From Salipaludibacillus sp. CUR1 (GTDB lineage Bacteria; Bacillota; Bacilli; Bacillales; Salisediminibacteriaceae), in NCBI RefSeq assembly GCF_021028955.1, contig NZ_JAIWPE010000094.1, positions 186,001 through 250,000 on the forward strand: a stretch of 64,000 nt of DNA. The letters run 5' to 3'. Below are positions 8,775-17,813 of the stretch, piece after piece. Positions within the stretch are counted from its first letter, which is position 1. Every line of letters begins with the position of its first letter. The translations under genes and the position numbers were made by a program. The notes under the pieces are model-generated. The model worked only from the letters and a program-made list of their open reading frames with translations, was not told where the DNA came from and ran no database searches.

Positions 8775-9224
8775 CTAAAACAAATGATAAATTGTAATAA
8801 TCAGAAAAGTGAAAAAGGCTATAACAAAAGTAGAAGAGAAGGTAGGGAGGACGCCCTGTTTCTGAATAGAGTTAGCGATTAACCCCGGCACAATAACCCC
8901 GATCCCCCTGAGCTCCATAACGGGGAACGGGGTTAACGGATAGAGATAATCCATCCCCATCTTCATTAACACCCCGACAGTAAGCATGGCCGCGAACTTT
9001 CGGCGGCCATACAGGACAGTCATTCTTCCTATTAACTGCGTCACAATGAGATATGTGATTAAACTGATTACTCCGACAACTACTACATACATTAACTGGT
9101 CAAAGACAAGGGCTAGGTATCCGGGTACTACTAATCCCGCAGGGACTATCCCTGTTTTTTCCGCATAGACAAGGGAAAGCAGTACTCCTATGACAATTGC
9201 AATATACAAATCTGTTCCAAACAC
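8775..9224 (-). CDS. pgsC: Poly-gamma-glutamate synthesis membrane protein PgsC/CapC
   Basis: A 149-residue, almost wholly hydrophobic protein with about four or five membrane segments, starting FGTDLYIAIVIGVLLSLVYAEKTG, typical of CapC/PgsC, with the conserved AEKTGIVPAGLVVPGYLAL region. It forms the membrane part of the PgsBC synthetase. A GTG start is preceded by TAAGGAG at 11 bases. It lies between pgsB and pgsA in the usual B-C-A order. Confidence 0.92.
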   Translation of the reverse strand: MFGTDLYIAIVIGVLLSLVYAEKTGIVPAGLVVPGYLALVFDQLMYVVVVGVISLITYLIVTQLIGRMTVLYGRRKFAAMLTVGVLMKMGMDYLYPLTPFPVMELRGIGVIVPGLIANSIQKQGVLPTFSSTFVIAFFTFLIITIYHLF

Positions 9225-9283
9225 GTTTGGCCAACTCCTTATTTTAAATCTAACGTGACATTCCAGCTGCTTCTATACAAAGT

Positions 9284-10546
9284 TTAAGAAGGGGACTGGG
9301 CAAAAGCTCTTTCTTTTTTCATAGAGGTTACCCTCTTTTTCTCAGGCCTGTACTCATGCAGGCTCATTTCTTTTAATTCAAGGTGTGATATAGCATGGGC
9401 GATTTCTTCACCGCCGCCATGAATATTTCCTATTCCGTAGACCAAACTGTTCTCCGGAAGTTCTTTGACTTTTGCTACGACTTCTTCTGCCGGATGTTTT
9501 TCAAGGTTTATAAGATTTTTCACTTGAAGGCTGCCGTTTTCATACGCCTGGATAACAGGAGAGACGCTCTTTCCGGTTAGTATGAGAGTATCCATGTTTA
9601 ATTTAGGAAGAACTTCTTCTGAGAACTGGATTGTCCGGTCTACCCGGTCATCACGGCAATTCATAATTACCGTTTTATTTTCGGAAGGATAATCCTGCTC
9701 CAGAATCCTGTTCCAGATATTAATTGTCGACGTAGCATCATTCGCAGCAAACCCGTTAAAGAAGAAGCTCGGTGCTGCTTCTCTGCCAAACTGGTGGACT
9801 CTCATCGCACCCGGATCTACAGGTGCGTTAAGCATGCCGCTCAGTGCTGTATCTTCATCAATGCCCAGTATGTCAGCCACTGCAAGACCAAGCGCCGCAT
9901 TCTCGGCAAACATCATGTAAGGAAATTCAGTCAAATATTTTTCATCTATTCGGCCCGGATCAGCCACCACTACTTCTGTTCCACGGCTTTCTGCAATTTT
10001 TTTAAAGTATCGCTGGAAAGTCGTAGGGGGAATAACTAAATAGCCGTTATGAGGAATGGTGCGTCCAAATGCCTCGGCAATCTGATTAATGGTAGGTCCC
10101 ATAACGTCAAGGTGGTCTTCCATAACATTCGTAATAACTGTAATGTTTGCTTTGACAAAACGCTCCTGAAAAACATTTTGATATTCCGGATTTACAGCCA
10201 TACATTCTGTAACGAAAGCATCCACTTTTCGGCGTGCAACTTTATTCACCATCATCTTCTGTTCGGAGATGTTTGGCCCCTGGAGGCTTCGGGTAATTGG
10301 TTCCTCCTCCTCTTTATCCCAGTAAAACAATCTTGGAGAAGTACCGGTCGTTTTTCCGGCAACACGCTGTTTATCTTCTTTCAAAATTCCCATCAGCAGT
10401 CTCGTAACTGTTGATTTCCCTCTGACACCGTTAACAAGGATTCTGTTTGGAATCCGTTTAATATTCCTGTCCAGTTTGTTCCGTTCTCTCAGTCCAATGT
10501 ATAATACGATCGCGGCGAAAAACGTCATATAAATAAGCTCATTCAC
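9284..10546 (-). CDS. pgsB: Poly-gamma-glutamate synthase PgsB/CapB
   Basis: A Mur-ligase-like amide ligase that polymerises glutamate through its gamma-carboxyl. An N-terminal membrane segment (FFAAIVLYIGL) precedes the P-loop GVRGKSTVTRL; next come AGKTTGTSPR, VTECMAVNPEYQ, NVMEDHLDVMGPT and NAPVDPGAMR, all conserved in PgsB. A longer frame opens at 10579 with ATG, but a GTG at 10546 has GGGAGG seven bases ahead and gives the usual N terminus, so it is preferred (420 residues; B. subtilis PgsB is about 390). First gene of pgsBCA-ggt. Confidence 0.92.
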   Translation of the reverse strand: MNELIYMTFFAAIVLYIGLRERNKLDRNIKRIPNRILVNGVRGKSTVTRLLMGILKEDKQRVAGKTTGTSPRLFYWDKEEEEPITRSLQGPNISEQKMMVNKVARRKVDAFVTECMAVNPEYQNVFQERFVKANITVITNVMEDHLDVMGPTINQIAEAFGRTIPHNGYLVIPPTTFQRYFKKIAESRGTEVVVADPGRIDEKYLTEFPYMMFAENAALGLAVADILGIDEDTALSGMLNAPVDPGAMRVHQFGREAAPSFFFNGFAANDATSTINIWNRILEQDYPSENKTVIMNCRDDRVDRTIQFSEEVLPKLNMDTLILTGKSVSPVIQAYENGSLQVKNLINLEKHPAEEVVAKVKELPENSLVYGIGNIHGGGEEIAHAISHLELKEMSLHEYRPEKKRVTSMKKERAFAQSPS

Positions 10547-10652
10547 AATAAGGCCTCCCAATTTAGTTGCATATTTCAACCTTTTTTTACTAAACCAACA
10601 AAAATTCTACCTTATCCATTATAAATCATCAAAGAGAAAAAGTACTAAAACT

Positions 10653-10681
10653 ATTATACTTGTTACCCTCTGAAACAAAAA
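10653..10681 (-). promoter_or_regulatory. Possible pgs promoter
   Basis: In the divergent pgs/mqnB region the minus strand has a perfect TATAAT (10658-10653) but only a weak -35 (TTTTTG about 17 bases upstream), suggesting a promoter that needs an activator. A leader of about 100 bases would precede pgsB. Confidence 0.35.
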
Positions 10682-10793
10682 CTTAATCTTATATACTGAT
10701 ATTCCATATATATACATTAATCGCTCTTTGCTTTTCTCTTTGTTTCCTCCTTTGGTAAACTAATAATAATAAGCTTTTTATAGGGGGTTAATA

Positions 10794-11468
10794 ATGAATC
10801 GTGACCTGAAAAGAATGACAGATCCCTGCTCTGTCCTGATCGTCACTTCTGTCGAAGCTGAAAAGGAAGCTATTTTAAAAGGCTTACAGAGTGATCATCG
10901 GTTTCAAGTTGAAACGATTGGGGTAGGGCCGGTGGCTGCTGCAGCCCGCACTGCATTGCTGCTTGGGGATAATTCGTACAAGGCTGTTATAAATATGGGG
11001 GTAGCCGGGGGAATTCCTTCAAATGTTCAGATTGGGGACGCTGTCATTGCGTCTGAAATAATAGCAGGGGACTTAGGTGCGGAATCCCCGGAAGGATTTA
11101 AACCTTTGGAAGAATTAGGTTTCGGGGTGTCCCGGCTTAAGTGCGACAATCGGATAGTCTCTCCATTAAAGAAAGAAATTAACAATAATACTGATATTAC
11201 TGTACATACCGGCGCAGTCTTAACCTTATCTACGGTTACCGGGTCAGCTGAAACTCTTGAAAGGTTAAAAATGCGATTCCCGGAAGCTTCTGCAGAAGCC
11301 ATGGAGGGTTTCGGAGCAGCTACTGCTGCCGATCTTCATGGTGTGCCGTTTTATGAAATCAGGACGATTTCCAATGCAGCAGGCCCAAGGAATAAAAATG
11401 CCTGGAGGCTTAAAGATGCCTTAACGTCCCTAACCATTGTAAGTGAATGCCTTAAGGAGGTTTTTTAA
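10794..11468 (+). CDS. mqnB: Futalosine hydrolase
   Basis: A 224-residue nucleoside-phosphorylase-fold enzyme that removes a base from futalosine (or acts at the equivalent step) in the alternative menaquinone pathway. The family signature is visible: VGVGPVAAAART-like region, INMGVAGGIPSNVQIGDAVIASE, and the C-terminal EAMEGFGAATAADLHGVPF followed by EIRTISNAAGPRN. The start follows TAGGGGGTTAATA. mqnD begins on the base after its stop. Confidence 0.9.
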   Translation: MNRDLKRMTDPCSVLIVTSVEAEKEAILKGLQSDHRFQVETIGVGPVAAAARTALLLGDNSYKAVINMGVAGGIPSNVQIGDAVIASEIIAGDLGAESPEGFKPLEELGFGVSRLKCDNRIVSPLKKEINNNTDITVHTGAVLTLSTVTGSAETLERLKMRFPEASAEAMEGFGAATAADLHGVPFYEIRTISNAAGPRNKNAWRLKDALTSLTIVSECLKEVF

Positions 11469-12305
11469 TTGAATATAGCATTTTCACCTTGTCCAAATGA
11501 TACGTTTGTTTTCCATGCGTGGGTCCATCGTCTGCTTGAGGGTGCACCGGAGCTGAACGTCACTTACGCGGATATCGATAAAACAAATTACTGGGCAGCC
11601 CGCCGTGAAGGCCCGGAAGTTATGAAAATATCTTATGCCGCGCTGCCATACGTCATTGACGACTACGAACTGATTCCTTGTGGAGGAGCGTTAGGCAGAG
11701 GCTGCGGCCCGTTAGTCCTGTCAAAAAATGGGGGGTCTGACCCCTCAAGGCTTGCCGGGAAAACGGTGGCTGTCCCAAGTGATAAGTCGACCGCTTATTT
11801 ACTGTTCAGGCTGTGGGCCGCCCAGAAGATCCCTGGGGGACCGGGGAAAATCACTGTTATGCCGTTTCACGAGATTATGCCGGCAGTAAGAGACGGGAAA
11901 ATAGACGCCGGTCTTGTCATTCATGAAGCACGGTTTACTTATAAGGAGTATGATCTTGATAAGGTGGCAGACCTGGGTGACTGGTGGGAAGAAGATACAG
12001 GTTTTCCTATTCCTCTTGGCGCCATTATTGCCAGAAGATCATTAGGAATGAAGGCGTCACTGACAGAGTGGATTCGTGAGTCTGTTGAGTTTGCATGGGC
12101 AAACCCTGATGCTTCTATGGATTATGTGATGGAGCACGCTCAGGAAATGTCTAAGGAAGTGGCCCGTTCCCATATTGACCTGTATGTCAATGAGTTCACA
12201 AGGGGGCTGGGTGAAGACGGGTATGCTGCCGTAGAATCTCTGTTAGGCCGGGCTGCGGATGAAGGTCTTATTCCCGCATTTGATTTACAGAAACTGAGAG
12301 ATTGA
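11469..12305 (+). CDS. mqnD: 1,4-dihydroxy-6-naphthoate synthase
   Basis: A 278-residue periplasmic-binding-fold enzyme of the MqnA/MqnD family; the opening IAFSPCPNDTFVFHAWVH is diagnostic of MqnD. It converts cyclic dehypoxanthinylfutalosine to 1,4-dihydroxy-6-naphthoate. Start is TTG immediately after mqnB, with AAGGAGG ahead. Odd feature: residues 88-92 (GGSDP) are encoded by a copy of the palindrome GGGGTCTGACCCC (11732-11744) that is otherwise intergenic in this window; it lies in a surface-loop-like position before LAGKTVAVPS. Other mqn genes are not here. Confidence 0.9.
   Translation: MNIAFSPCPNDTFVFHAWVHRLLEGAPELNVTYADIDKTNYWAARREGPEVMKISYAALPYVIDDYELIPCGGALGRGCGPLVLSKNGGSDPSRLAGKTVAVPSDKSTAYLLFRLWAAQKIPGGPGKITVMPFHEIMPAVRDGKIDAGLVIHEARFTYKEYDLDKVADLGDWWEEDTGFPIPLGAIIARRSLGMKASLTEWIRESVEFAWANPDASMDYVMEHAQEMSKEVARSHIDLYVNEFTRGLGEDGYAAVESLLGRAADEGLIPAFDLQKLRD
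11732..11744. repeat. GGGGTCTGACCCC palindrome inside mqnD
   Basis: Exact match to the 13-base core shared with 16635, 49034, 50527 and (other orientation) 52786. It keeps the mqnD frame. Confidence 0.8.
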
Positions 12306-12324
12306 CCTTTCTTATTAAAAAGGG

Positions 12325-12520
12325 ATGACAAAAGAAGTCGGCGACGCCAACGGAATTATGCGCAGAAGTCGGAAGATTCAACTCAACAAGCTCCAGGCTG
12401 ATTAAAAGGCCAAGCCCCTGGGCAAGCGTCCGCCTGGCGGACTGAAACGACTACTTTTCTCTAAAAGAAGATCCGAACAAAATTTAAAAATTTGTTCGGA
12501 TCTTTTTATGGTTACTATTC
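12325..12520 (+). repeat. Interspersed element, copy B, with terminator
   Basis: The fullest copy of the element: GGCGACGCC near the 5' end, GAAGATTCAACTCAAC, then CCCCTGGGCAAGCGTCCGCC and TGGCGGACTGAAA, ending in a hairpin. The hairpin arms (12469-12481 with 12491-12503, core TCCGAACAAA) are followed by TTTTT, so the element terminates mqnD. Confidence 0.75.
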
Positions 12521-12548
12521 TTTATCCCAATTATAACTTAAGAACATT

Positions 12549-13013
12549 CTATACCTCATCATAGGACTGTTTCTTTTGAACAGACCCGTCAGCTTTATGA
12601 ACGACTAAGTGAGTTTCTTTCTTTTTAGCAATTTCTGTTGCCCGCTCAATGGCTTCCTGTTTATCATCGAAAACCTGTGTTGGCTGTTTGGCATCTTCGG
12701 CCTGGACGGCCCAGCCATCGTCATGAGGATAAACGTGTTCGCCTTTTTCCATCAGTTCGGGCCGGGAATCGGATTGGTCGTCTTCATCGTCTCTTTCTTT
12801 TAAATCTTCATCTGAGATAGACTTCATTTCTTTTCTTTCTTTGTCGCTGGCATTGTCATACCATTCTTTTGCCTGTTCAGTAGCGATCGGAATAGCGCGT
12901 CCTTCCTTGTATCCTTCGTCAATCATCGCATTGGCGATTTCGATGGCTTTATTTCGAATAGGAGTATCAAGGTTTTTTAATGAAGAAGGATAATCGTCTT
13001 TATCCCAAGGCAT
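12549..13013 (-). CDS. YdaT-like DUF2188 protein
   Basis: A 154-residue, highly charged soluble protein. The N-terminal 60 residues (MPWDKDDYPSSLKNL, then RNKAIEIANAMIDEGYKEGR) match the B. subtilis YdaT type; the C-terminal half is a DUF2188 domain (VYPHDDGWAVQAEDA to HLVVHKADGSVQ). An acidic linker joins them. YdaT is a general-stress protein in B. subtilis; a molecular role is not known. Its ribosome site GGAGG lies inside a strong hairpin formed with the region just after copA. Confidence 0.8.
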   Translation of the reverse strand: MPWDKDDYPSSLKNLDTPIRNKAIEIANAMIDEGYKEGRAIPIATEQAKEWYDNASDKERKEMKSISDEDLKERDDEDDQSDSRPELMEKGEHVYPHDDGWAVQAEDAKQPTQVFDDKQEAIERATEIAKKKETHLVVHKADGSVQKKQSYDEV

Positions 13014-13019
13014 AAAATA

Positions 13020-13088
13020 ACACCTCCATTAGGTTGTTGTAATCCATTTACCACAACGGTAAACAAGCTAAACAGCCTAAGGAGGTGT
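13020..13088 (-). promoter_or_regulatory. Hairpin hiding the ydaT ribosome binding site
   Basis: On the minus strand, starting four bases after the copA stop, ACACCTCCTTAGG-CTGTT (13088-13071) pairs with AACA-ACCTAATGGAGGTGT (13038-13020). The 3' arm contains the GGAGG of the ydaT gene. An inner hairpin (TTTACC/GGTAAA) fills the loop. Pairing is seen; a regulatory role, for example translation shut-off in the copA read-through transcript, is inferred. Confidence 0.55.
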
Positions 13089-13092
13089 GAAC

Positions 13093-15555
13093 TTAAAGCG
13101 TCTTAAACGAACGCAGCCTCAGTGTATTCAGTACGACAGAAACAGAACTGAAGGCCATCGCCGCTCCAGCAAGCATAGGGTTAAGAAGAATGCCGAAGAA
13201 AGGATAAAGCATGCCGGCAGCAACTGGTATTAAAACAATATTATACCCGAACGCCCAGCCGAGGTTCTGCCAGATCATTCTCATCGTTGATTTGGAAAGG
13301 CGGAGGGCCGTGACGGCACTTAAAAGGTCCCCGCGCATGAGTGTGATATTGGCCGTTTCCATGGCCACATCCGTTCCTGTCCCAATTGCAATTCCGACAT
13401 CAGACTGTGCCAGGGCAGGAGCGTCATTGATCCCGTCCCCGACCATTGCAACGATTTTTCCTTCCGCCTGAAGTGCCGATACTTCCTTCGCTTTATCTTC
13501 AGGCAGGACTTCGGCAATGAACCGGTCCACGCCTGTTTCATTAGCAATTGCCTGGGCGGTCCGGTGATGGTCCCCGGTGATCATCACTACTTCAAGTCCT
13601 AAATCTTTCATTTGCTGGATGGCTTTTACAGAATCTTTTTTCACAGTGTCAGCCACAGCAATGACACCCATGCAAATCCCGTCTACAGCCACGAACATCG
13701 GAGTTTTACCTTCGTTTGCCAGCTGGTCTGCTTTATTTAACATGTCATTGTGCTGGATGCTGCGCTCTTTCATTAATTTCGCATTACCGATATAAACTTC
13801 TTTTTGTCCCAGGGTCGCTTCGATCCCCTGGCCGGTAATGGAATTGAAATAGTCCGGCTCAGCAAGTTCAAGTTCTTTCTCTTTAGCTGCCTGGACAATC
13901 GCATCGCCTAATGGATGCTCTGAAGCTGTCTCTACGGAAGCCGCAAGAGCCAGCAGCTCATCCTCAGACATCTTTCCATCCTTAATTATATCTGTTACTT
14001 TAGGTTTCCCCTCTGTAATGGTTCCTGTTTTATCAAGCACGACGATATCCGTTTTATGTGCTTTTTCAAGGCTTGTGGCATCTTTAATTAATACACCGTT
14101 TTCGGCGCCTTTTTCAGTACCTACCATAATGGCTGTAGGAGTAGCCAGGCCGAGGGCACACGGGCAGGCAATAATCAATACAGCGATAAATGTCGTCAGG
14201 GCAAAAATAGTAGACGGTGCCGGGCCGATAAAGTACCATACAATCGCAGATAAAGTGGCAATCAGCACGACGGCAGGCACGAAATAAGCAGAGATCACAT
14301 CGACGATCCGCTGAATAGGAGCCTTAGACCCCTGGGCTTCATTAACGAGGCGGATGATTTGGGCGAGTGCGGTTTCTTTTCCGACTTTTGTCGCCCGGAA
14401 AGTGAAGCTTCCCGATTTATTAATTGTCGCTCCAATGACCTCATCGTCAGCTGTTTTTTCTATTGGAATTGATTCCCCTGTCAGCATGGATTCATCGACT
14501 GACGATTTTCCTTTAATAACAATGCCGTCTACAGGAATTCTTTCTCCTGGTCTTACAATAATTTTATCATTGATGACAACCTGGTCAATCGGGATATCAA
14601 CTTCTTCACCGTTTCTCGACACTCTGGCTGTTTTTGCCTGCATGTTCATCAGTTTCTTAATGGCATTTGACGTTTTTCCCTTCGCTTTCGCTTCAAAGTA
14701 GCGTCCGAGAAGAATAAGTGTCGTAATAACCGTGGTGACATCGTAGTAAAGCTGATAAGGGAAGCCCATGTTAGTCAGCGTCTCAGGGAACAGAGTCATC
14801 GCTCCACTGTATACCCAAGCTGAGGTCGTTCCCATTGCGACGAGGACATTCATATCAGCCGATTTATTTTTTAAGATTTTATAACTGTTTCTGTAAAAAC
14901 GCCAGCCCGGCACGAGCTGCACATAAGTCGTGAGCAGCAGCAGGAAATAGGGATTTGCAATAAAATCCGGCACCCATTCACCCCATCCGGGCATCATGTG
15001 CGGAATGCTGCCAATCAGAACAATTGACGTAACGATGGCCCCGTACGTAAAATCTTTTTTCAGTTTCGCTGCCTCCTGCTCCTGTTCATCTTCATCAGAG
15101 CGGGGCATTTCTTCTTCGAGCAGAGCAGTCTCATACCCGATTTTAGTCACTTTATCAATGACCTTTTCAGGGTCAAATGCGGGGTCTTTCGTTTCCACCT
15201 GCGCCTGGTTTGAAGCAAGGTTCACTGATACATTTTCTACACCGTCAAGTCTGCCGATTACTTTCTCTACACGGCCGACGCAAGAGGCACAGGTCATGCC
15301 CTTAACAGAAAATAAATATTTTTTTACAGCAGGATCAGCTTTAGGGGCAGCTTCATACCCTGCTTTACTGATGGCATTGACAATGTCATCTTCAGATATT
15401 TCTTCAGGGTTGTATCTGACCTGAGCCTGATTAGTAGCTAAATTTACGCTCACAGAATCGACTCCGTCTTTTCTGTTTATAATTTTTTCTACTCGTGCGA
15501 CACACGACGCGCACGTCATTCCACGCACACTGAAGTCCTGGGTTTTGTTATCCAA
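13093..15555 (-). CDS. copA: Copper-exporting P1B-type ATPase
   Basis: An 820-residue copper ATPase. Two N-terminal heavy-metal-associated domains carry GMTCASC (Cys15/18 and Cys89/92). Then come the membrane domain, the TGE loop ([11 protein letters not shown]), the CPC ion site ([11 protein letters not shown]), the phosphorylation motif DKTGT, the HP motif (SEHPLG) and the hinge [12 protein letters not shown]. It exports Cu(I) across the membrane. No copZ or csoR is next to it; the next gene downstream is ydaT. A CsoR-type operator lies about 95 bases upstream of the start. Confidence 0.96.
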   Translation of the reverse strand: MDNKTQDFSVRGMTCASCVARVEKIINRKDGVDSVSVNLATNQAQVRYNPEEISEDDIVNAISKAGYEAAPKADPAVKKYLFSVKGMTCASCVGRVEKVIGRLDGVENVSVNLASNQAQVETKDPAFDPEKVIDKVTKIGYETALLEEEMPRSDEDEQEQEAAKLKKDFTYGAIVTSIVLIGSIPHMMPGWGEWVPDFIANPYFLLLLTTYVQLVPGWRFYRNSYKILKNKSADMNVLVAMGTTSAWVYSGAMTLFPETLTNMGFPYQLYYDVTTVITTLILLGRYFEAKAKGKTSNAIKKLMNMQAKTARVSRNGEEVDIPIDQVVINDKIIVRPGERIPVDGIVIKGKSSVDESMLTGESIPIEKTADDEVIGATINKSGSFTFRATKVGKETALAQIIRLVNEAQGSKAPIQRIVDVISAYFVPAVVLIATLSAIVWYFIGPAPSTIFALTTFIAVLIIACPCALGLATPTAIMVGTEKGAENGVLIKDATSLEKAHKTDIVVLDKTGTITEGKPKVTDIIKDGKMSEDELLALAASVETASEHPLGDAIVQAAKEKELELAEPDYFNSITGQGIEATLGQKEVYIGNAKLMKERSIQHNDMLNKADQLANEGKTPMFVAVDGICMGVIAVADTVKKDSVKAIQQMKDLGLEVVMITGDHHRTAQAIANETGVDRFIAEVLPEDKAKEVSALQAEGKIVAMVGDGINDAPALAQSDVGIAIGTGTDVAMETANITLMRGDLLSAVTALRLSKSTMRMIWQNLGWAFGYNIVLIPVAAGMLYPFFGILLNPMLAGAAMAFSSVSVVLNTLRLRSFKTL

Positions 15556-15647
15556 CAGAGTTCCCTCCTGTCCTTTTTCAAAGGGGTATTAGCATATATG
15601 TTTATTTATATCTTGAAAATCAAAGGTTAATTCGGTTTTATTTTACC

Positions 15648-15664
15648 ATACCTCTGTACGGTAT
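15648..15664 (-). promoter_or_regulatory. CsoR-type operator upstream of copA
   Basis: ATACC-TCTGTAC-GGTAT is an inverted repeat with the same ATACC-N7-GGTAT layout as the B. subtilis copZA CsoR site. On the minus strand it lies just upstream of an extended -10-like TGGTAAAAT (about 15639-15648), so a bound repressor would block the copA promoter. Confidence 0.55.
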
Positions 15665-15842
15665 AGTAATTTGTTTGCTTATAATATATGAAAATTGTGT
15701 GTCGTGAGGCGGAGGGGATAAAAGCGTTTTATTTAATAAAATGGCTTCATTACCGCTTATTGCCTTATGAAAAATAAAGGGGAAAACGAGAGAACGTCGA
15801 ATGATTAATGGCGAATATTTAAAAGTGCAAGGGGGAGAGTGT

Positions 15843-16601
15843 ATGCTTAGCTATTACAGCCGTTTGTCTGCTGAAGTATACGATATGGATAAGCCGGTCG
15901 GCCATTCATTCGGGGATATCGAGTTTTACAAAGAAAGATTGAAGGAAGTCAAAGGACCTGTGCTGGAACCGGCAGCAGGCACTGGAAGAATCCTTATTCC
16001 TTTACTGGAATCCGGCATCAAGATCGAAGGGTTTGATGTGTCTTCGGATATGCTGAAAATCTGCAGAGGCCATTGTGAAGAACGGGGTCTGAATCCGTTG
16101 CTTTATGAAGCTGAAATGGCGTCTTTTACTTCAGATAAGAAATATGAAGCGATTATTGTTCCTACAGGGACTTTCCTGCTACTTCATGAACGGGATAAAT
16201 CTCTTCAGGCTTTAGTAAACTTTAAAAAACACCTTAAGGATGGAGGTAAACTGATACTCGACTTAATTATGCCGGGAGACTTTGATATTGGCCGGGCGTC
16301 TGTTAAGACGTGGGAATGTGCAAACGGAGACGTCATTACTCACGAAAATAAACTGGCTGAAGTAAATTTTATTCACCAATATACTGTTTCTCATGGCAGA
16401 TACGAAAAGTGGAGAAACGGGACACTTATACAGACAGAATTGGAACGATTCCCGCTCAGGTGGTATGGAGTGGAAGAATTTCGCCTGATCCTTGAGCAGG
16501 CAGGATTTCAGAACATTATTATTTCAAGTAATTACGAACATGGGCGATACCCCGAGGGGACTGATGAAACTATCACCTTTGAAGCCTCCGTGTTTAAATA
16601 G
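15843..16601 (+). CDS. Class I SAM-dependent methyltransferase
   Basis: About 252 residues. SAM-binding motif I is VLEPAAGTGRILIPL; GFDVSSDMLKICR is the acidic loop after beta-2; IIVPTGTFLLLHE is motif II/III. The substrate is unknown. An in-frame ATG at 15801 lacks a ribosome site, while GGGGGAG sits six bases before the ATG at 15843, which is chosen. The gene stands alone between copA (divergent) and thiW (convergent). Confidence 0.8.
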   Translation: MLSYYSRLSAEVYDMDKPVGHSFGDIEFYKERLKEVKGPVLEPAAGTGRILIPLLESGIKIEGFDVSSDMLKICRGHCEERGLNPLLYEAEMASFTSDKKYEAIIVPTGTFLLLHERDKSLQALVNFKKHLKDGGKLILDLIMPGDFDIGRASVKTWECANGDVITHENKLAEVNFIHQYTVSHGRYEKWRNGTLIQTELERFPLRWYGVEEFRLILEQAGFQNIIISSNYEHGRYPEGTDETITFEASVFK

Positions 16602-16627
16602 GAGTTTCACGTATTGTTTTTAAATAA

Positions 16628-16658
16628 TTTCACATAGGGGTCTGACCCCTATGTGAAA
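16628..16658. terminator. Palindromic terminator with GGGGTCTGACCCC core
   Basis: TTTCACATAGGGG-TCTGA-CCCCTATGTGAAA is a perfect 13-bp stem, followed on the plus strand by AATT. It lies between the convergent methyltransferase and thiW genes. The core is the dispersed palindrome; the arms are private to this copy. Confidence 0.65.
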
Positions 16659-16666
16659 AATTCACG

Positions 16667-17149
16667 TTATTTGGGGAGTTTGTTTTCCGGAATCCGGCTC
16701 AATATAAACCAGGCCAGTAACGCCCCGGAAGCACTGCTTACGAAGAAAGCGGGGATAAAGAAGAAGACACCTGCTGCCTGGCCAAGAAAAAACTGGGCTA
16801 ATGGAACGGCCAGAAGGGATCCGATAACCGCTGTTCCGATCACTTCTCCCGCCGCCGCTGCCGGCTTCTTTCTGATCCAGCGGTATGCCAGCCCTGCAAG
16901 TAAAGCTCCTGCCATCCCGCCCGGAAAAGCAAGTATTGTCCCGATTCCAAGCATATTTCGTAATAATCCGATCGCAAAAGCGACCAGAACGGCAGGGCCC
17001 GGACCAAGTATGACAGCTGCGATTACATTGACAGCATGCTGAACCGGGTAAGCGCGTGCCACCCCTGCAGGAAACCAGATAAAGGCTGCCCCAACGAGGC
17101 CAATTGCAATTAGCATGGCCATAAGAGTTAATTTGTTTGTCCTTGTCAA
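16667..17149 (-). CDS. thiW: Thiamine-precursor ECF transporter S component ThiW
   Basis: A small membrane protein with about five hydrophobic segments and the ThiW sequence AYPVQHAVNVIAAVILGPG followed by GIGTILAFPGGMAGALLAGL. It should bind a thiamine precursor (hydroxyethylthiazole) and work with the shared EcfAA'T module. It sits behind a TPP riboswitch. A GTG at 17158 would overlap its own AGGGAG site; the TTG at 17149 is eight bases from it and is chosen (160 residues). Confidence 0.9.
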   Translation of the reverse strand: MTRTNKLTLMAMLIAIGLVGAAFIWFPAGVARAYPVQHAVNVIAAVILGPGPAVLVAFAIGLLRNMLGIGTILAFPGGMAGALLAGLAYRWIRKKPAAAAGEVIGTAVIGSLLAVPLAQFFLGQAAGVFFFIPAFFVSSASGALLAWFILSRIPENKLPK

Positions 17150-17257
17150 AGCGAACACTCCCTAATTCAGGTTTGGAGAGCAAAATAAAAAGCCAAGCCC
17201 TCTCACTTACAATGAAAGAACCCGACTTTGGTCACGGAAAACAGTTTTAATCGCCGA

Positions 17258-17350
17258 CTACTTCCCTACGCTGGTTTTAACCAGATCAGGTTCTCAGGGT
17301 TAAAAGGCATTCCTTTTTCTCAGCCCGTTGTCAGGGCACCCCCAGTAGAT
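17258..17350 (-). promoter_or_regulatory. TPP riboswitch (THI box) of thiW
   Basis: The minus strand reads CTGGGGGTGCCCTG, then GGGCTGAGA, ACCCTGAGAACCTGATCTGG and ACCAGCGTAGGGAAGT, the two conserved strands of the thiamine pyrophosphate aptamer. It precedes thiW by about 110 bases, so thiamine repletion should switch the gene off. Confidence 0.95.
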
Positions 17351-17445
17351 CCATTCAATTTCTTAAGATTGTAACAAATCTAAGCATTCTGTCAACCTTT
17401 CGTCCTCTCAGTGGGGTATAATAGATAAAAAGGCGGTGGTTTTCG

Positions 17446-17778
17446 GTGGGTACCGACCGTAATAGTATTGAGCAGGCGCGAGAGGCCAATTTTACTAAAC
17501 TTAAGACTTACTTAAAAGAGAACGGCACACGTCTTTCAAGAAAAGAATTTGCAGCCGTCCTTTTTGCTATAAATGGCATGACTATTTATAATTCCCGGAA
17601 AAAAGATGCGATAGGCAAAGCATCGGATAAGTACGGCATTCCTAAAAGTTTTATAAAAAAGTTTATAGACAGCATGGGGATTAAAAGCAAGCGTGCCCGC
17701 CAGGCTCAGAAAGAATTCGCCATCTTCCACAAGATTGGCATATATAAGCACAGAAAAAAAGTAGAAGACGAGACTTAA
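17446..17778 (+). CDS. Small basic protein of unknown function
   Basis: A 110-residue, lysine-rich protein that I do not recognise. It has no membrane segment. Mid-protein it reads LSRKEFAAVLFAINGMTIYNSRKKDAIGK and it ends in charged residues; the helical, basic character would suit nucleic-acid binding, but no fold is assignable. The GTG start has AAGGCGG upstream and a clear -10 (TATAAT, about 17417-17422). A bidirectional terminator follows, so the coding call is supported by promoter, ribosome site and terminator. Confidence 0.65.
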   Translation: MGTDRNSIEQAREANFTKLKTYLKENGTRLSRKEFAAVLFAINGMTIYNSRKKDAIGKASDKYGIPKSFIKKFIDSMGIKSKRARQAQKEFAIFHKIGIYKHRKKVEDET

Positions 17779-17784
17779 AATATA

Positions 17785-17813
17785 AAACGCAGACCTTTTT
17801 CAGGTCTGCGTTT
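17785..17813. terminator. Bidirectional terminator
   Basis: A perfect 12-bp stem (17785-17796 with 17802-17813, AAACGCAGACCT). It ends the small basic gene and overlaps the last codons of the convergent sortase gene. Confidence 0.75.

Noticed and set aside
16662-17183. 173-codon minus-strand frame overlapping thiW
   Set aside because: It runs in another frame through thiW, with a Cys/Arg/Gly-rich composition typical of a shadow frame; ThiW in the neighbouring frame is clear.
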